Shown here piece after piece: positions 17,067 to 24,965 of a stretch of 27,589 bases of DNA (position 1 is its first letter; every line of letters begins with the position of its first letter). The stretch is from assembly GCA_964483985.1 (NCBI GenBank), contig CAZADS010000045.1, forward strand, positions 1 to 27,589, read 5' to 3'. The stretch is from CAZADS01 sp964483985 (lineage in GTDB: Bacteria > Pseudomonadota > Alphaproteobacteria > Thalassobaculales > Thalassobaculaceae). The notes below the pieces were generated by a model. It worked only from the letters and a program-made list of their open reading frames with translations, had not been told where the DNA came from and did not search any database. Made by a program: the position numbers and the translations under genes.

Positions 17067-17360
17067 ATGTTTATTGGTGCTACTGCAGCTCTGATACTGG
17101 CAATGGCGTTAGCCTTATTTCGATCATTCGCTGGCCCCAGCCTCTTTGATAGAATTTTGGCAGTTAACAGTTTTGGTACAAAGATCGTTTTATTAATTGG
17201 ATTATTGGGTTTCTTGACGGAAAGACCAGAATTTCTTGATATTGCTCTGTTATACGCACTCGTGAATTTTATTGGGACTATAGCAGTCTTAAAGTTTTTT
17301 CGTTATCGAAATTTAGGGCTTTCAAGTGAAGAAATAGCGAGCAGGGAGCAGGATAAATGA
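17067..17360 (+). CDS. mrpF: Mrp-type Na+/H+ antiporter subunit F
   Basis: MrpF (MnhF) is a 97-residue membrane subunit with three hydrophobic segments. The family core FAGPSLFDRILAVNSFGTKI follows the first helix, and LDIALLYALVNFIGTIAVLKF forms the third. Length is normal. The start is three bases after mrpE. The stop overlaps the mrpG start in an ATGA arrangement, indicating coupled translation. Confidence 0.95.
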   Translation: MFIGATAALILAMALALFRSFAGPSLFDRILAVNSFGTKIVLLIGLLGFLTERPEFLDIALLYALVNFIGTIAVLKFFRYRNLGLSSEEIASREQDK

Positions 17361-17704
17361 TTGACCAAATTATCAATCTAGCCTCCATGATATTGCTCGG
17401 GCTTGGCGCTGTTTTTGTTCTAATCGGTTCGATTGGTCTCGTTCGGTTACCGGATTTTTATACACGAATGCATGCCGCCGGCATTACTGATACGCTAGGA
17501 GCCGAATTTATGCTATTTGGAATGATGCTGCAAGCAGGACTAAGCCTTGTGACAGTTAAACTTATTTTTATTTCGTTATTTATATTTTTTACCAGTCCTA
17601 CGTCAACGCATGCTGTGGCCAATGCCGCAAGAGTAATGGGATTAGTCCCCGTTTTAATCCCCGAAAGCGATTTAGAAATTAATAAAAATAAAGATGAAGA
17701 ATAA
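17357..17704 (+). CDS. mrpG: Mrp-type Na+/H+ antiporter subunit G
   Basis: MrpG (MnhG) has 115 residues and about three membrane helices. The family signature GSIGLVRLPDFYTRMHAAG is followed by ITDTLGAEFMLFGMMLQAG and a helix leading to FFTSPTSTHAVANAA, all standard. Its ATG overlaps the mrpF stop (ATGA), with AGGGAGCAGGA just upstream. The hydrophilic tail (ESDLEINKNKDEE) is short. Confidence 0.95.
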   Translation: MIDQIINLASMILLGLGAVFVLIGSIGLVRLPDFYTRMHAAGITDTLGAEFMLFGMMLQAGLSLVTVKLIFISLFIFFTSPTSTHAVANAARVMGLVPVLIPESDLEINKNKDEE

Positions 17705-17709
17705 ATAAG

Positions 17710-18330
17710 ATGACTATGGATATGATAACGATTGTTGATATCGTACTCCTAACATTACTATGTTCGTGCGGTATAGCTATACTGCTTGTACGCCATTTAT
17801 TTGCGGTTGCGGCATTAGGAAGTGCTTTCAGTTTAATGTCGGCTGGGCTGTTGGTTGTATTAGATGCTGTAGATGTGGCCTTTACCGAAGCCGCGGTTGG
17901 GGCAGGAATTTCAACGGTTTTAATGCTTGGGACATTGGCTTTAACTCGCAGGCGTGAAGCAAAACCACCACGATTAGCGCCATGGTCTATTTTGGCGGTT
18001 ATTTCAGTTGGGGCAGCCCTTATATATGCTACGGGCGATATGCCAGTTTTTGGAGATCGAAACTCGCCTAGCATGCGGCATATAGTTCCCGATTATATAG
18101 CCGGATCCGAGTTTGAAATCGGCGTGCCCAATATAGTTACAGCTGTCCTCGCCAGCTACCGAGGTTATGATACCTTAGGAGAAGTGGCCGTTATTTTTAC
18201 TGCAGGGATCGGTGTAATTTTTCTGTTGGGTCGACGTCGAGAGGATGAATATGGTTATTCCGAAAGTGATGCGGCATTTCCGCTCCGTGAAAAACAGGAA
18301 ATAGATGATGACGGGGGATTAGAGACGTGA
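17710..18330 (+). CDS. MrpA C-terminal-type subunit (DUF4040/MbhD plus MbhE-like), stand-alone
   Basis: This 206-residue membrane protein corresponds to the C-terminal part of MrpA, here a separate gene. Residues about 8-85 match the DUF4040/MbhD module, including VAFTEAAVGAGISTVLMLGTLA. Residues about 95-180 match the MbhE module, including TAVLASYRGYDTLGEVAVIF. The large NuoL-like N-terminal half of MrpA is not attached. The tail is acidic (EIDDDGGLET). In archaeal membrane-bound hydrogenases these modules are also separate small subunits at this place in the order. Databases often call such proteins subunit B-like or DUF4040. The TGA overlaps the GTG start of mrpB. Confidence 0.9.
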   Translation: MTMDMITIVDIVLLTLLCSCGIAILLVRHLFAVAALGSAFSLMSAGLLVVLDAVDVAFTEAAVGAGISTVLMLGTLALTRRREAKPPRLAPWSILAVISVGAALIYATGDMPVFGDRNSPSMRHIVPDYIAGSEFEIGVPNIVTAVLASYRGYDTLGEVAVIFTAGIGVIFLLGRRREDEYGYSESDAAFPLREKQEIDDDGGLET

Positions 18331-18764
18331 GACATCATCTGGTCCTGCGTGTGGTGTCTAAGATGCTTATACCGTTTATCATGTTATTTGGACTTTACGT
18401 TCAATTCCATGGAGATTTTGGGCCTGGCGGCGGCTTCCAAGCCGGTGTTATTTTTGCTGCTGCCTTCATTCTTTATGCTTTGGTGTTTGGTGATGATCAA
18501 GCACGGAAAGTCATACCAGATAAAGCCTTAATATTTTTAGTGCCAGCAGGTCTATTGTTGTATGGGGTGACGGGATTTTTTGGGATTTTTTTAGGAGGAA
18601 ATTATCTGGATTATAATGTCTTAGCTAGTGATTCTAAAAATGGGCAACACCTTGGCATTCTTATAATTGAATTTGGCGTAGGCGTTACGGTTGCTGCCGT
18701 TATGATTAGCGTTTTCCGGGCTTACGCTGGCCGTACGCGCGAGATTGACGAAGAGGACTGGTAA
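18327..18764 (+). CDS. mrpB: Mrp-type Na+/H+ antiporter subunit B
   Basis: MrpB (MnhB) has 145 residues and four membrane helices. The signature YVQFHGDFGPGGGFQAGVIFA is fully conserved, and a later helix includes LIIEFGVGVTVAAVMI. The start codon is GTG at 18327-18329, overlapping the preceding stop (GTGA). No ATG is available before the first helix. The end (EIDEEDW) overlaps the region carrying the ribosome site of mrpC. Confidence 0.95.
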   Translation: MRHHLVLRVVSKMLIPFIMLFGLYVQFHGDFGPGGGFQAGVIFAAAFILYALVFGDDQARKVIPDKALIFLVPAGLLLYGVTGFFGIFLGGNYLDYNVLASDSKNGQHLGILIIEFGVGVTVAAVMISVFRAYAGRTREIDEEDW

Positions 18765-18765
18765 C

Positions 18766-19155
18766 TTGCTCTACACTATAACCGCGCATTATAATTATTG
18801 GTTGATAATCTGTTTGATGATGTTAGGCCTTTATATCGTCATTTCTCGGGGAAATCTGGTAAAAAAAATTGTCGGTTTGAATATTTTTCAAACATCCGTA
18901 TTTCTGTTTTACATATCGTTAGGAAAAGTTACTGGAGGTACGGCACCGATTTTAACAGGTAAAACAGAGGTTTTTTCCAACCCTCTCCCCCACGTATTGA
19001 TATTGACAGCTATTGTAGTCGGAATAGCAACGACTGCTTTAGGCTTGGCACTAGTGGTTCGTATCCGCGAAAGCTACGGTAGTATTGAGGAAGAAGATAT
19101 TATGGAAGCGGAGCGTTCGCAAGAATCTTCCATCTCTAATGCGGGTGCGAATTGA
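18766..19155 (+). CDS. mrpC: Mrp-type Na+/H+ antiporter subunit C
   Basis: MrpC (MnhC) is the NuoK-like subunit with three helices. I choose the TTG at 18766 (129 or 130 residues): GAGGA lies eight bases before it, and the protein then begins directly with the expected HYNYWLIICLMMLGLYIVI helix. A TTG at 18745 would overlap mrpB and add seven residues. Signatures are GNLVKKIVGLNIFQTSVFLF, GKVTGGTAPIL and NPLPHVLILTAIVVGIATTALGLALVVRI. The acidic tail is about 25 residues long. Its stop overlaps the TTG start of the next gene. Confidence 0.92.
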   Translation: MLYTITAHYNYWLIICLMMLGLYIVISRGNLVKKIVGLNIFQTSVFLFYISLGKVTGGTAPILTGKTEVFSNPLPHVLILTAIVVGIATTALGLALVVRIRESYGSIEEEDIMEAERSQESSISNAGAN

Positions 19156-20654
19156 ATATACTTATTCCACATTTGGCCGTCCTGCAGGTAGCGGTTCCGT
19201 TAATTTCGGCTCCGTTATGTGCTTTGTTCACGTTTGGTCAAAGACGTCGCGCCGCTTGGATATTAACACTTCTCATTAGCTGGTTTGCGTTTTTCGTATC
19301 AATTCAATTACTAGTTCAGGTTTTAGAAACTGGGCCAATTAGTTATCACCTAGGAAATTGGGCGCCACCTATTGGAATTGAATACAAGGTAGATATTATT
19401 AACGCATTTGTTTTGGTTATTATTTCTGGAATAAGTTCTTTAGCTCTGCCTTTTGGCCGACTTGTTGTGCTTAAGGAAATAGAACCTGACAGACAAATTC
19501 TTTTTTATACATCTTATTTATTGTGTTTGACGGGGCTTTTAGGCGTTACCATAACAGGAGATGCCTTTAATATTTTTGTATTTCTAGAGATCTCGTCCTT
19601 ATCTACCTATGTCTTGATTGCTTCCGGCGTGCGGACGGATAGAAGAGCATTAACAGCAGCCTATAACTATTTGATTTTAGGGACAGTAGGTGCAACTTTT
19701 TTCGTTATCGGTGTGGGGTTACTCTATATGGTAACCGGGACCTTGAATATTGCAGATTTATCTGAACGATTAACCCCATTAGCTGGAAATAATGTTGTCC
19801 ATGCCGGGTTTGGTTTTATAATCGTAGGAATAGGACTGAAACTTGCATTATTTCCCATGCATACATGGTTACCAAACGCCTACACCTACGCTCCTTCTTT
19901 GGTAGCTGTATTTTTGGCGGCTACCGCTACAAAAGTATCAGTTTATGTCCTGCTACGGTTTTTATATACCGTGTTTGGCTCCTCTTCCAGCTTTGTGGTT
20001 ATAACATTTGAATACGTATTTCTTCCTCTCGCTATTTTAGCCATGTTTGTAGGTTCAATCGCAGCCATCTACCAAAGTAATCTAAAAAGATTATTTGCCT
20101 ACTCGAGTGTGGCTCAGCTGGGTTATATAATTTTGGGATTAGCTTTGTCTAACGCCATGGGACTTTCGGCTGCAATACTTCATCTTTTTAACCATGCTTT
20201 AATGAAAGCAGCGCTTTTTATCGCGCTAGGTTGCGTGATGTATAGAATAGGTAGTGTTTCGTTTGCGTCGATGAAAGGTCTTGCTAGGCGTATGCCTTGG
20301 ACGTTGGGCGCATTGGTACTATCCGGATTAAGTTTAATCGGGGTTCCGGGTTCAGTTGGTTTTATCAGCAAGTGGTATTTGATTTCGAGTTCGGTACAAG
20401 CTGGACTATGGCCGGTTGCGATCTTAATTGTTTTAAGCTCTTTATTAGCGGTGGTTTATATTTGGAAAATAGTGGAAATTTCCTATTTGGCTAAATCGAT
20501 TGATGAACACAATCAGGTAAAGGACGTTCCATTAGAAATGCTAATACCTTTGTGGATTTTAGTCGGCTTAAATTTTTATTTTGGCTTAAATGCCCAGTTA
20601 ACAACATCTATCGCTAGCAGAGTATCCCAAATGTTTCTAGGAGGTGGCGGATGA
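19152..20654 (+). CDS. mrpD: Mrp-type Na+/H+ antiporter subunit D (first of three NuoL/M/N-like subunits)
   Basis: This 500-residue proton-channel subunit belongs to the NuoL/M/N antiporter family, with about 14 helices. The charged residues expected along the proton path are present: E146 in FVFLEISSLSTY, K230 in GIGLKLALFPMHTWLP, K261 in ATATKVSVY, K352 in FNHALMKAALF and K407 in GFISKWYL. Its position after mrpC and the MHTWLPNAYTYAP segment fit true MrpD. The start is TTG at 19152, in the overlap TTGA with the mrpC stop. The gene ends ATGA with the next subunit. Confidence 0.92.
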   Translation: MNILIPHLAVLQVAVPLISAPLCALFTFGQRRRAAWILTLLISWFAFFVSIQLLVQVLETGPISYHLGNWAPPIGIEYKVDIINAFVLVIISGISSLALPFGRLVVLKEIEPDRQILFYTSYLLCLTGLLGVTITGDAFNIFVFLEISSLSTYVLIASGVRTDRRALTAAYNYLILGTVGATFFVIGVGLLYMVTGTLNIADLSERLTPLAGNNVVHAGFGFIIVGIGLKLALFPMHTWLPNAYTYAPSLVAVFLAATATKVSVYVLLRFLYTVFGSSSSFVVITFEYVFLPLAILAMFVGSIAAIYQSNLKRLFAYSSVAQLGYIILGLALSNAMGLSAAILHLFNHALMKAALFIALGCVMYRIGSVSFASMKGLARRMPWTLGALVLSGLSLIGVPGSVGFISKWYLISSSVQAGLWPVAILIVLSSLLAVVYIWKIVEISYLAKSIDEHNQVKDVPLEMLIPLWILVGLNFYFGLNAQLTTSIASRVSQMFLGGGG

Positions 20655-22138
20655 CCTCAGAAACAGCTTTAGTTCTAACATTAGTTTTACCTATTATTGG
20701 TGGAATTGGGATCGCTGTTACAGCACAAAGACCTAATTGCCGTGAAGCGGTCACCTTGGTTTCTTCAGTGTTATTGTTTGGTATAGTTTTGCACCTGTTA
20801 CAAAAGGTGTTGTCAGGGCAAATTCCTTCGCTGCTGTTAATCGAGGTGATGGAGGGATTGGAATTAAAGTTAGAAATTGAGCCTTTAGGGATGTTGTTTA
20901 GTTGTGTGGCGTCGGGATTGTGGATTGTTAATTCATTATATTCAATTGGCTACATGAGGGGTAATAGCGAAGAAAATCAAACACGTTTCTATATTTGTTT
21001 TACTGTAGCTATATCAAGCGCGATGGGTATTGCCTATGCCGGTAATATGTTTACCCTTTTTATCTTCTATGAAGCATTAACTTTATCCACCTATCCTCTT
21101 GTTGCACATAAAGAAACGGATGAATCTAAAAGTGGTGCTAGAGTATATATAGGTCTTTTAATAGGCACGTCTGTTGGATTTCAACTAATTGCAATCATAT
21201 GGACTTGGCTGGTGGCGGGCACACTGGATTTCACAAATGGCGGAATTCTAGCAGATAAGATAGATCCTAGTTTGCTTCCTTTCCTACTCGCGTTATACAT
21301 GTTTGGAATAGGCAAAGCAGCATTGATGCCGTTTCATCGATGGCTCCCTTCAGCAATGGTTGCTCCCACTCCTGTTAGCGCTTTATTGCACGCGGTAGCG
21401 GTTGTTAAGGCTGGGGTTTTTACTGTCTTGAAAGTGATTGTTTATATATTCGGTATTGATTTATTAGCTAATACTGGGGCGTCGAATTGGCTGATATGGG
21501 TGGCAGCTTTTACGCTTTTAACGGCTTCTTTAGTTGCGATGACAAAGGATAATTTGAAGGCTCGTTTAGCCTATTCTACGATTAGCCAATTATCTTATAT
21601 TGTTCTCGGAGCAGCATTGGCCTGCAGTTTAGGAATTTTAGGAGGCGCACTTCATATAGCAACTCATGCTTTGGGAAAAATCACACTTTTTATGTGCGCT
21701 GGAGCAATTTATGTCGCGACTCATAAAACCGAAATTAGCCAGATGCATGGGCTAGGTAAGAAAATGCCATTTACTTTTGGGGCCTTCGCTATTGGTGCTC
21801 TAAGTATTATTGGTCTTCCGCCGTTTGCTGGCACTTGGAGCAAATGGTATTTGGCGTTAGGTGCAGCTGACAAAGGTCTACTAGTAATCATAGCCATTTA
21901 TATGATTAGTTCATTACTGAATGTAGCATATCTTATGCCAGTGGTTGCTAGAGGTTTCTTTGGTGACGCAGCGGAAAACCAGGCTCAATCTTTGGGTGCA
22001 GCGGCCTCCCCTTCAACCGGTTTGGCGGAGGCTCCGTTATTATGTGTAATTCCCCCATGTTTGACGGCAATCGGCTGTCTAATATTGTTCTTTTACGCAG
22101 ATGAAGTAATAGAATTACTTCGCCCAATATTGGGTTAG
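20651..22138 (+). CDS. Second NuoL/M-like antiporter subunit, possibly standing in for the MrpA N-terminal half
   Basis: This 495-residue antiporter-like subunit has about 14 helices. Channel residues are conserved: E141 in FIFYEALTLSTYPL, K222 in GIGKAALMPFHRWLP, K253 in VVKAGVF, K343 in HALGKITLF and K398 in GTWSKWYL. The segment APTPVSALLHAVAVVKAG, with H247, is of the type found in NuoL and MrpA rather than in MrpD. This is why I infer that it replaces the MrpA N-terminal half missing from the gene at 17710. Annotation pipelines usually label such proteins subunit D family. It overlaps the preceding gene by four bases (ATGA) and is eight bases from the next gene. Confidence 0.88.
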   Translation: MTSETALVLTLVLPIIGGIGIAVTAQRPNCREAVTLVSSVLLFGIVLHLLQKVLSGQIPSLLLIEVMEGLELKLEIEPLGMLFSCVASGLWIVNSLYSIGYMRGNSEENQTRFYICFTVAISSAMGIAYAGNMFTLFIFYEALTLSTYPLVAHKETDESKSGARVYIGLLIGTSVGFQLIAIIWTWLVAGTLDFTNGGILADKIDPSLLPFLLALYMFGIGKAALMPFHRWLPSAMVAPTPVSALLHAVAVVKAGVFTVLKVIVYIFGIDLLANTGASNWLIWVAAFTLLTASLVAMTKDNLKARLAYSTISQLSYIVLGAALACSLGILGGALHIATHALGKITLFMCAGAIYVATHKTEISQMHGLGKKMPFTFGAFAIGALSIIGLPPFAGTWSKWYLALGAADKGLLVIIAIYMISSLLNVAYLMPVVARGFFGDAAENQAQSLGAAASPSTGLAEAPLLCVIPPCLTAIGCLILFFYADEVIELLRPILG

Positions 22139-22146
22139 GAAATAAG

Positions 22147-22488
22147 ATGGCAGCGGATTATTCAACGTCTCCAAAAATAATGGAAAGATTTGTGAGAACC
22201 TTATCTTGGTTCACCGGACGGCCGGTCGTTTTAATCATTGGGCTTGCTTTAATTTGTGCAATACTAGTTCTGTCGGATTTAATTCATCATAAACACGGGC
22301 ATTTTTCGTTTGAAGAATGGTTTGGATTCTTCGGTTTATTTGGCTTCGTCGTTTACATGACCATTGTCTTATTGGCCAAGTCGCTTCGCTCCGTGATAAA
22401 GCGAAATGAAGACTATTGGGGAAACAAATCAATTGCATCTGAGGACTGCTATCAAGAACCAGACCTTAAGCCCAAAGGGAAGAAATGA
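22147..22488 (+). CDS. Small two-helix membrane protein within the Mrp operon, function unknown
   Basis: This 113-residue protein has two hydrophobic segments (about 27-43 and 61-78), joined by a histidine- and aromatic-rich loop (LIHHKHGHFSFEEWFGFFG). The cytosolic end is charged (RNEDYW then a lysine-rich tail). I do not recognise a named family from sequence alone. Similar small proteins are, to my recollection, seen at this place in alphaproteobacterial Mrp clusters. It has a ribosome site (TTAGGAAAT), starts eight bases after the previous gene and overlaps the next start (ATGATG/TGA). It is therefore fully embedded in the operon and may be a structural or assembly subunit. Confidence 0.8.
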   Translation: MAADYSTSPKIMERFVRTLSWFTGRPVVLIIGLALICAILVLSDLIHHKHGHFSFEEWFGFFGLFGFVVYMTIVLLAKSLRSVIKRNEDYWGNKSIASEDCYQEPDLKPKGKK

Positions 22489-24188
22489 TGCTTGAGGAAT
22501 TTCCGCCAGTTCTTTGGTATATTCTAGGCTCTGGAATTGCTCTTTGTTTGCCGAACAACAAAATTCGTGCCTCAATGCTTCTTTTGTTGCCTCTTGCGGT
22601 AATATGGCACCTAATCGAGACGCCTTTTGGTAATTACATCGAGATAAAATTCCTTGAATACAATCTGATTTTATACCGGTTAGACAAACTCAGTTTTGTT
22701 TTTGGATTAATTTTTAATATTGCGGCTTTTCTCTCTCTACTTTATGCGTGGCACGTTCGGGATCCTATTCAACAAATTATGACGCTATTATACGCTGGTG
22801 CCGCGGTAGGTGCCGTTTTTGCGGGTGATCTTTTATCCCTGTTTGTATATTGGGAAATTACCGCTATAACGTCGGTATTTTTGATTTGGGCTAGACGTAC
22901 AGAGGGAGCATACCATACTGGGATCCGTTATTTAATCATTCAAGTTGGCTCAGGTGTGCTGCTTTTGGCTGGTACATTACTTATTGCTCAACGAACAGGC
23001 TCGGTTGAGTTTATCAATAGAGGTTTAGCCGACGTTGCTACAGCCTTAATTTTTGTAGCTTTTGGTATAAAATGTGCTTTTCCTCTGCTTCACAATTGGT
23101 TGCAAGATTCCTACCCGGCATCTACTCCGACAGGAACGGTTGTTTTATCTGCTTTTACTACGAAACTTGCGGTTTACGCGTTAGCTAGAGCATATCCCGG
23201 TACGGAAATTTTAATCTATATCGGTGCGATTATGACAATTTTTCCAGTGTTTTTTGCAGCAATAGAAAATGACTTAAGAAAGGTACTTGCATACAGTCTT
23301 AATAACCAACTTGGTTTCATGGTTGTCGGGATCGGTATTGGAACACCTTTAGCTCTTAATGGAACAGTAGCCCACGCCTTCTGCCACATTCTTTATAAAG
23401 CTCTTTTATTTATGAGTATGGGAGCAGTGTTATATCGCACAGGGACTGTTAAAGCTTCAGAATTGGGTGGGCTATATAGAACGATGCCCCTTACGATGAT
23501 TTTTTGTGTTGTTGGAGCTGCCTCTATATCAGCCTTCCCTTTATTCAGCGGATTTATTTCCAAGAGCTTGATACAAAGCGCAGCTGCCAATGAAGGATAT
23601 TTAGTAATTTGGCTGGTTATGTTAATTGCTTCGGTCGGTGTTCTTGAGCATTCTGGTATTAAAATTCCATTTTTTACTTTTTTTGGTCATGACAGCGGAA
23701 AACGACCAAAAGAAGCACCCTGGAATATGCTCTCTGCCATGTTCTTAACTGCCTGTTTTTGTGTGGGGTTAGGTGTTTATCCAGCGCCCCTATATGCTAT
23801 TTTGCCTTTTGATGTTAATTACTCACCTTATACTTCAACCCATGTAATTACCCAATTTCAGTTACTTTTGTTCGCGATGCTTGCATTTTGTATTTTATAT
23901 CGGAGTGGTATTTATCCTTCTGAAATTAAAGCTACCAATCTTGATTTTGACTGGGTCTACCGTCGTCTGCTGAAACACTTTATAATATTTGGGAGCCGTG
24001 TTTTACGAAATATATATAATGCTTTTACTAGTAATTCGGTTCATATAGTTCGTATAATAATTAGTATTTCGCGTCAGAATTTTGGTCCCCACGGCCTATA
24101 TGGCCGAACTGTTGAAGTTGGAAATGGAGTAACGTGGATTTCAGTTATGTTACTGATAGCGCTTCTCGTAGCATATTCCGCCTCCTGA
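22485..24188 (+). CDS. Third NuoL/M-like antiporter subunit with long C-terminal extension
   Basis: This 567-residue subunit is the longest of the three antiporter-like proteins. Channel residues are present: E124 in FVYWEITAITSVFLIW, K196 in GIKCAFPLLHNWLQ, K227 in FTTKLAVYAL, K305 in FCHILYKALLF and K360 in GFISKSLI. After the core, about 100 extra residues follow (about 465-567). They hold a DFDWVYRRLLKHF segment, an amphipathic stretch and a final membrane helix. This recalls the lateral helix and extra helix of NuoL, though that is inference. Two adjacent ATG codons (22485 and 22488) can serve as the start. It closes the operon; 75 bases separate it from coxG. Confidence 0.9.
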   Translation: MMLEEFPPVLWYILGSGIALCLPNNKIRASMLLLLPLAVIWHLIETPFGNYIEIKFLEYNLILYRLDKLSFVFGLIFNIAAFLSLLYAWHVRDPIQQIMTLLYAGAAVGAVFAGDLLSLFVYWEITAITSVFLIWARRTEGAYHTGIRYLIIQVGSGVLLLAGTLLIAQRTGSVEFINRGLADVATALIFVAFGIKCAFPLLHNWLQDSYPASTPTGTVVLSAFTTKLAVYALARAYPGTEILIYIGAIMTIFPVFFAAIENDLRKVLAYSLNNQLGFMVVGIGIGTPLALNGTVAHAFCHILYKALLFMSMGAVLYRTGTVKASELGGLYRTMPLTMIFCVVGAASISAFPLFSGFISKSLIQSAAANEGYLVIWLVMLIASVGVLEHSGIKIPFFTFFGHDSGKRPKEAPWNMLSAMFLTACFCVGLGVYPAPLYAILPFDVNYSPYTSTHVITQFQLLLFAMLAFCILYRSGIYPSEIKATNLDFDWVYRRLLKHFIIFGSRVLRNIYNAFTSNSVHIVRIIISISRQNFGPHGLYGRTVEVGNGVTWISVMLLIALLVAYSAS

Positions 24189-24203
24189 CAATTGAAAAAG
24201 GGA

Positions 24204-24232
24204 TTAATACGCTCGCCGCAATTATTTATAAT
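24204..24232 (+). promoter_or_regulatory. Putative promoter for coxG
   Basis: TTAATA (24204-24209) and a perfect TATAAT (24227-24232) are separated by 17 bases and lie about 30 bases before the coxG start. The -35 match is 4 of 6. The site is in the 75-base gap after the Mrp operon, suggesting that coxG starts a new transcript. Confidence 0.45.
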
Positions 24233-24263
24233 ATTTAACAGAGACTAAAGGTTAATTTGTAGG

Positions 24264-24899
24264 ATGGAAATGAAAGGGGAATATTCGATTTCAGCACCCA
24301 AACGGAATGTTTGGAAAGCTTTGAATGACCCGGAAATACTAATGAAATGCATTCCAGGATGTGATCAGATCGAGAAACAGTCCGATACATCCTTCGTGGC
24401 GAAAGTAACGGCGAAGGTTGGTCCCGTAAAAGCAAAATTTTCTGGGGAAGGTACCCTTTCGGATTTAGAGCCACCCAATAGTTATAAAATTTCTGGTGAG
24501 GGCAAGGGTGGAGCGGCAGGATTTGCTAAGGGCGGTGCCAAGGTAATTTTAATCGAGAATCCGGATGGCGGAACCATACTTAGTTACACTGTCACTGCTC
24601 AGGTTGGTGGCAAATTAGCCCAAATCGGTTCACGCTTAATAGATGCAACAGCTAAAAAATTCGCTGGGGATTTTTTTAAAATCTTTCGCCAGATTGTGGA
24701 AGAAGGTAGTGGTCAAATTGATGACCTTAATAATAATTCACAAACTGGAATTCCATTAACCAAACCTGATGTTGGAGGACAAGTAATGAGTGATGACAAA
24801 CAGGTAGAAGAAAACGTTTATCCTAAAACTCACTGGTCCGTTTGGATTACCGGAGGCATTTCAGTGCTGGTATTGCTCGCTTTTATATCCAATCTCTAG
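24264..24899 (+). CDS. coxG: CoxG-family protein (SRPBCC domain with C-terminal membrane anchor)
   Basis: CoxG proteins link molybdenum CO dehydrogenase-type enzymes to the membrane and its quinone pool. The 211-residue protein has an SRPBCC lipid-binding domain in residues 1-145: MEMKGEYSISAP, VWKALNDPEILMKCIPGC, KVTAKVGPVKAKFSGE, GEGKGGAAGFAKGGAKV, and AQVGGKLAQIGSRLIDATAKK. A flexible linker follows, then one C-terminal hydrophobic helix (about 190-211, WSVWITGGISVLVLLAFISNL) that should anchor it. An ATG at 24270 is a second possible start. It is separated from the coxS gene at 27251 by two unrelated-looking genes, all on the plus strand. Confidence 0.9.
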   Translation: MEMKGEYSISAPKRNVWKALNDPEILMKCIPGCDQIEKQSDTSFVAKVTAKVGPVKAKFSGEGTLSDLEPPNSYKISGEGKGGAAGFAKGGAKVILIENPDGGTILSYTVTAQVGGKLAQIGSRLIDATAKKFAGDFFKIFRQIVEEGSGQIDDLNNNSQTGIPLTKPDVGGQVMSDDKQVEENVYPKTHWSVWITGGISVLVLLAFISNL

Positions 24900-24965
24900 G
24901 ATATTGTATCTTAGGTTTTTGATTTGTTTAGGACAGTTGTGATTCGCCAATCTGGAGTGTGAAAT

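Noticed and set aside
17679..18074. Minus-strand open frame of 131 residues within the Mrp operon
   Set aside because: It is the antisense shadow of the DUF4040 subunit gene, with composition typical of a shadow frame.
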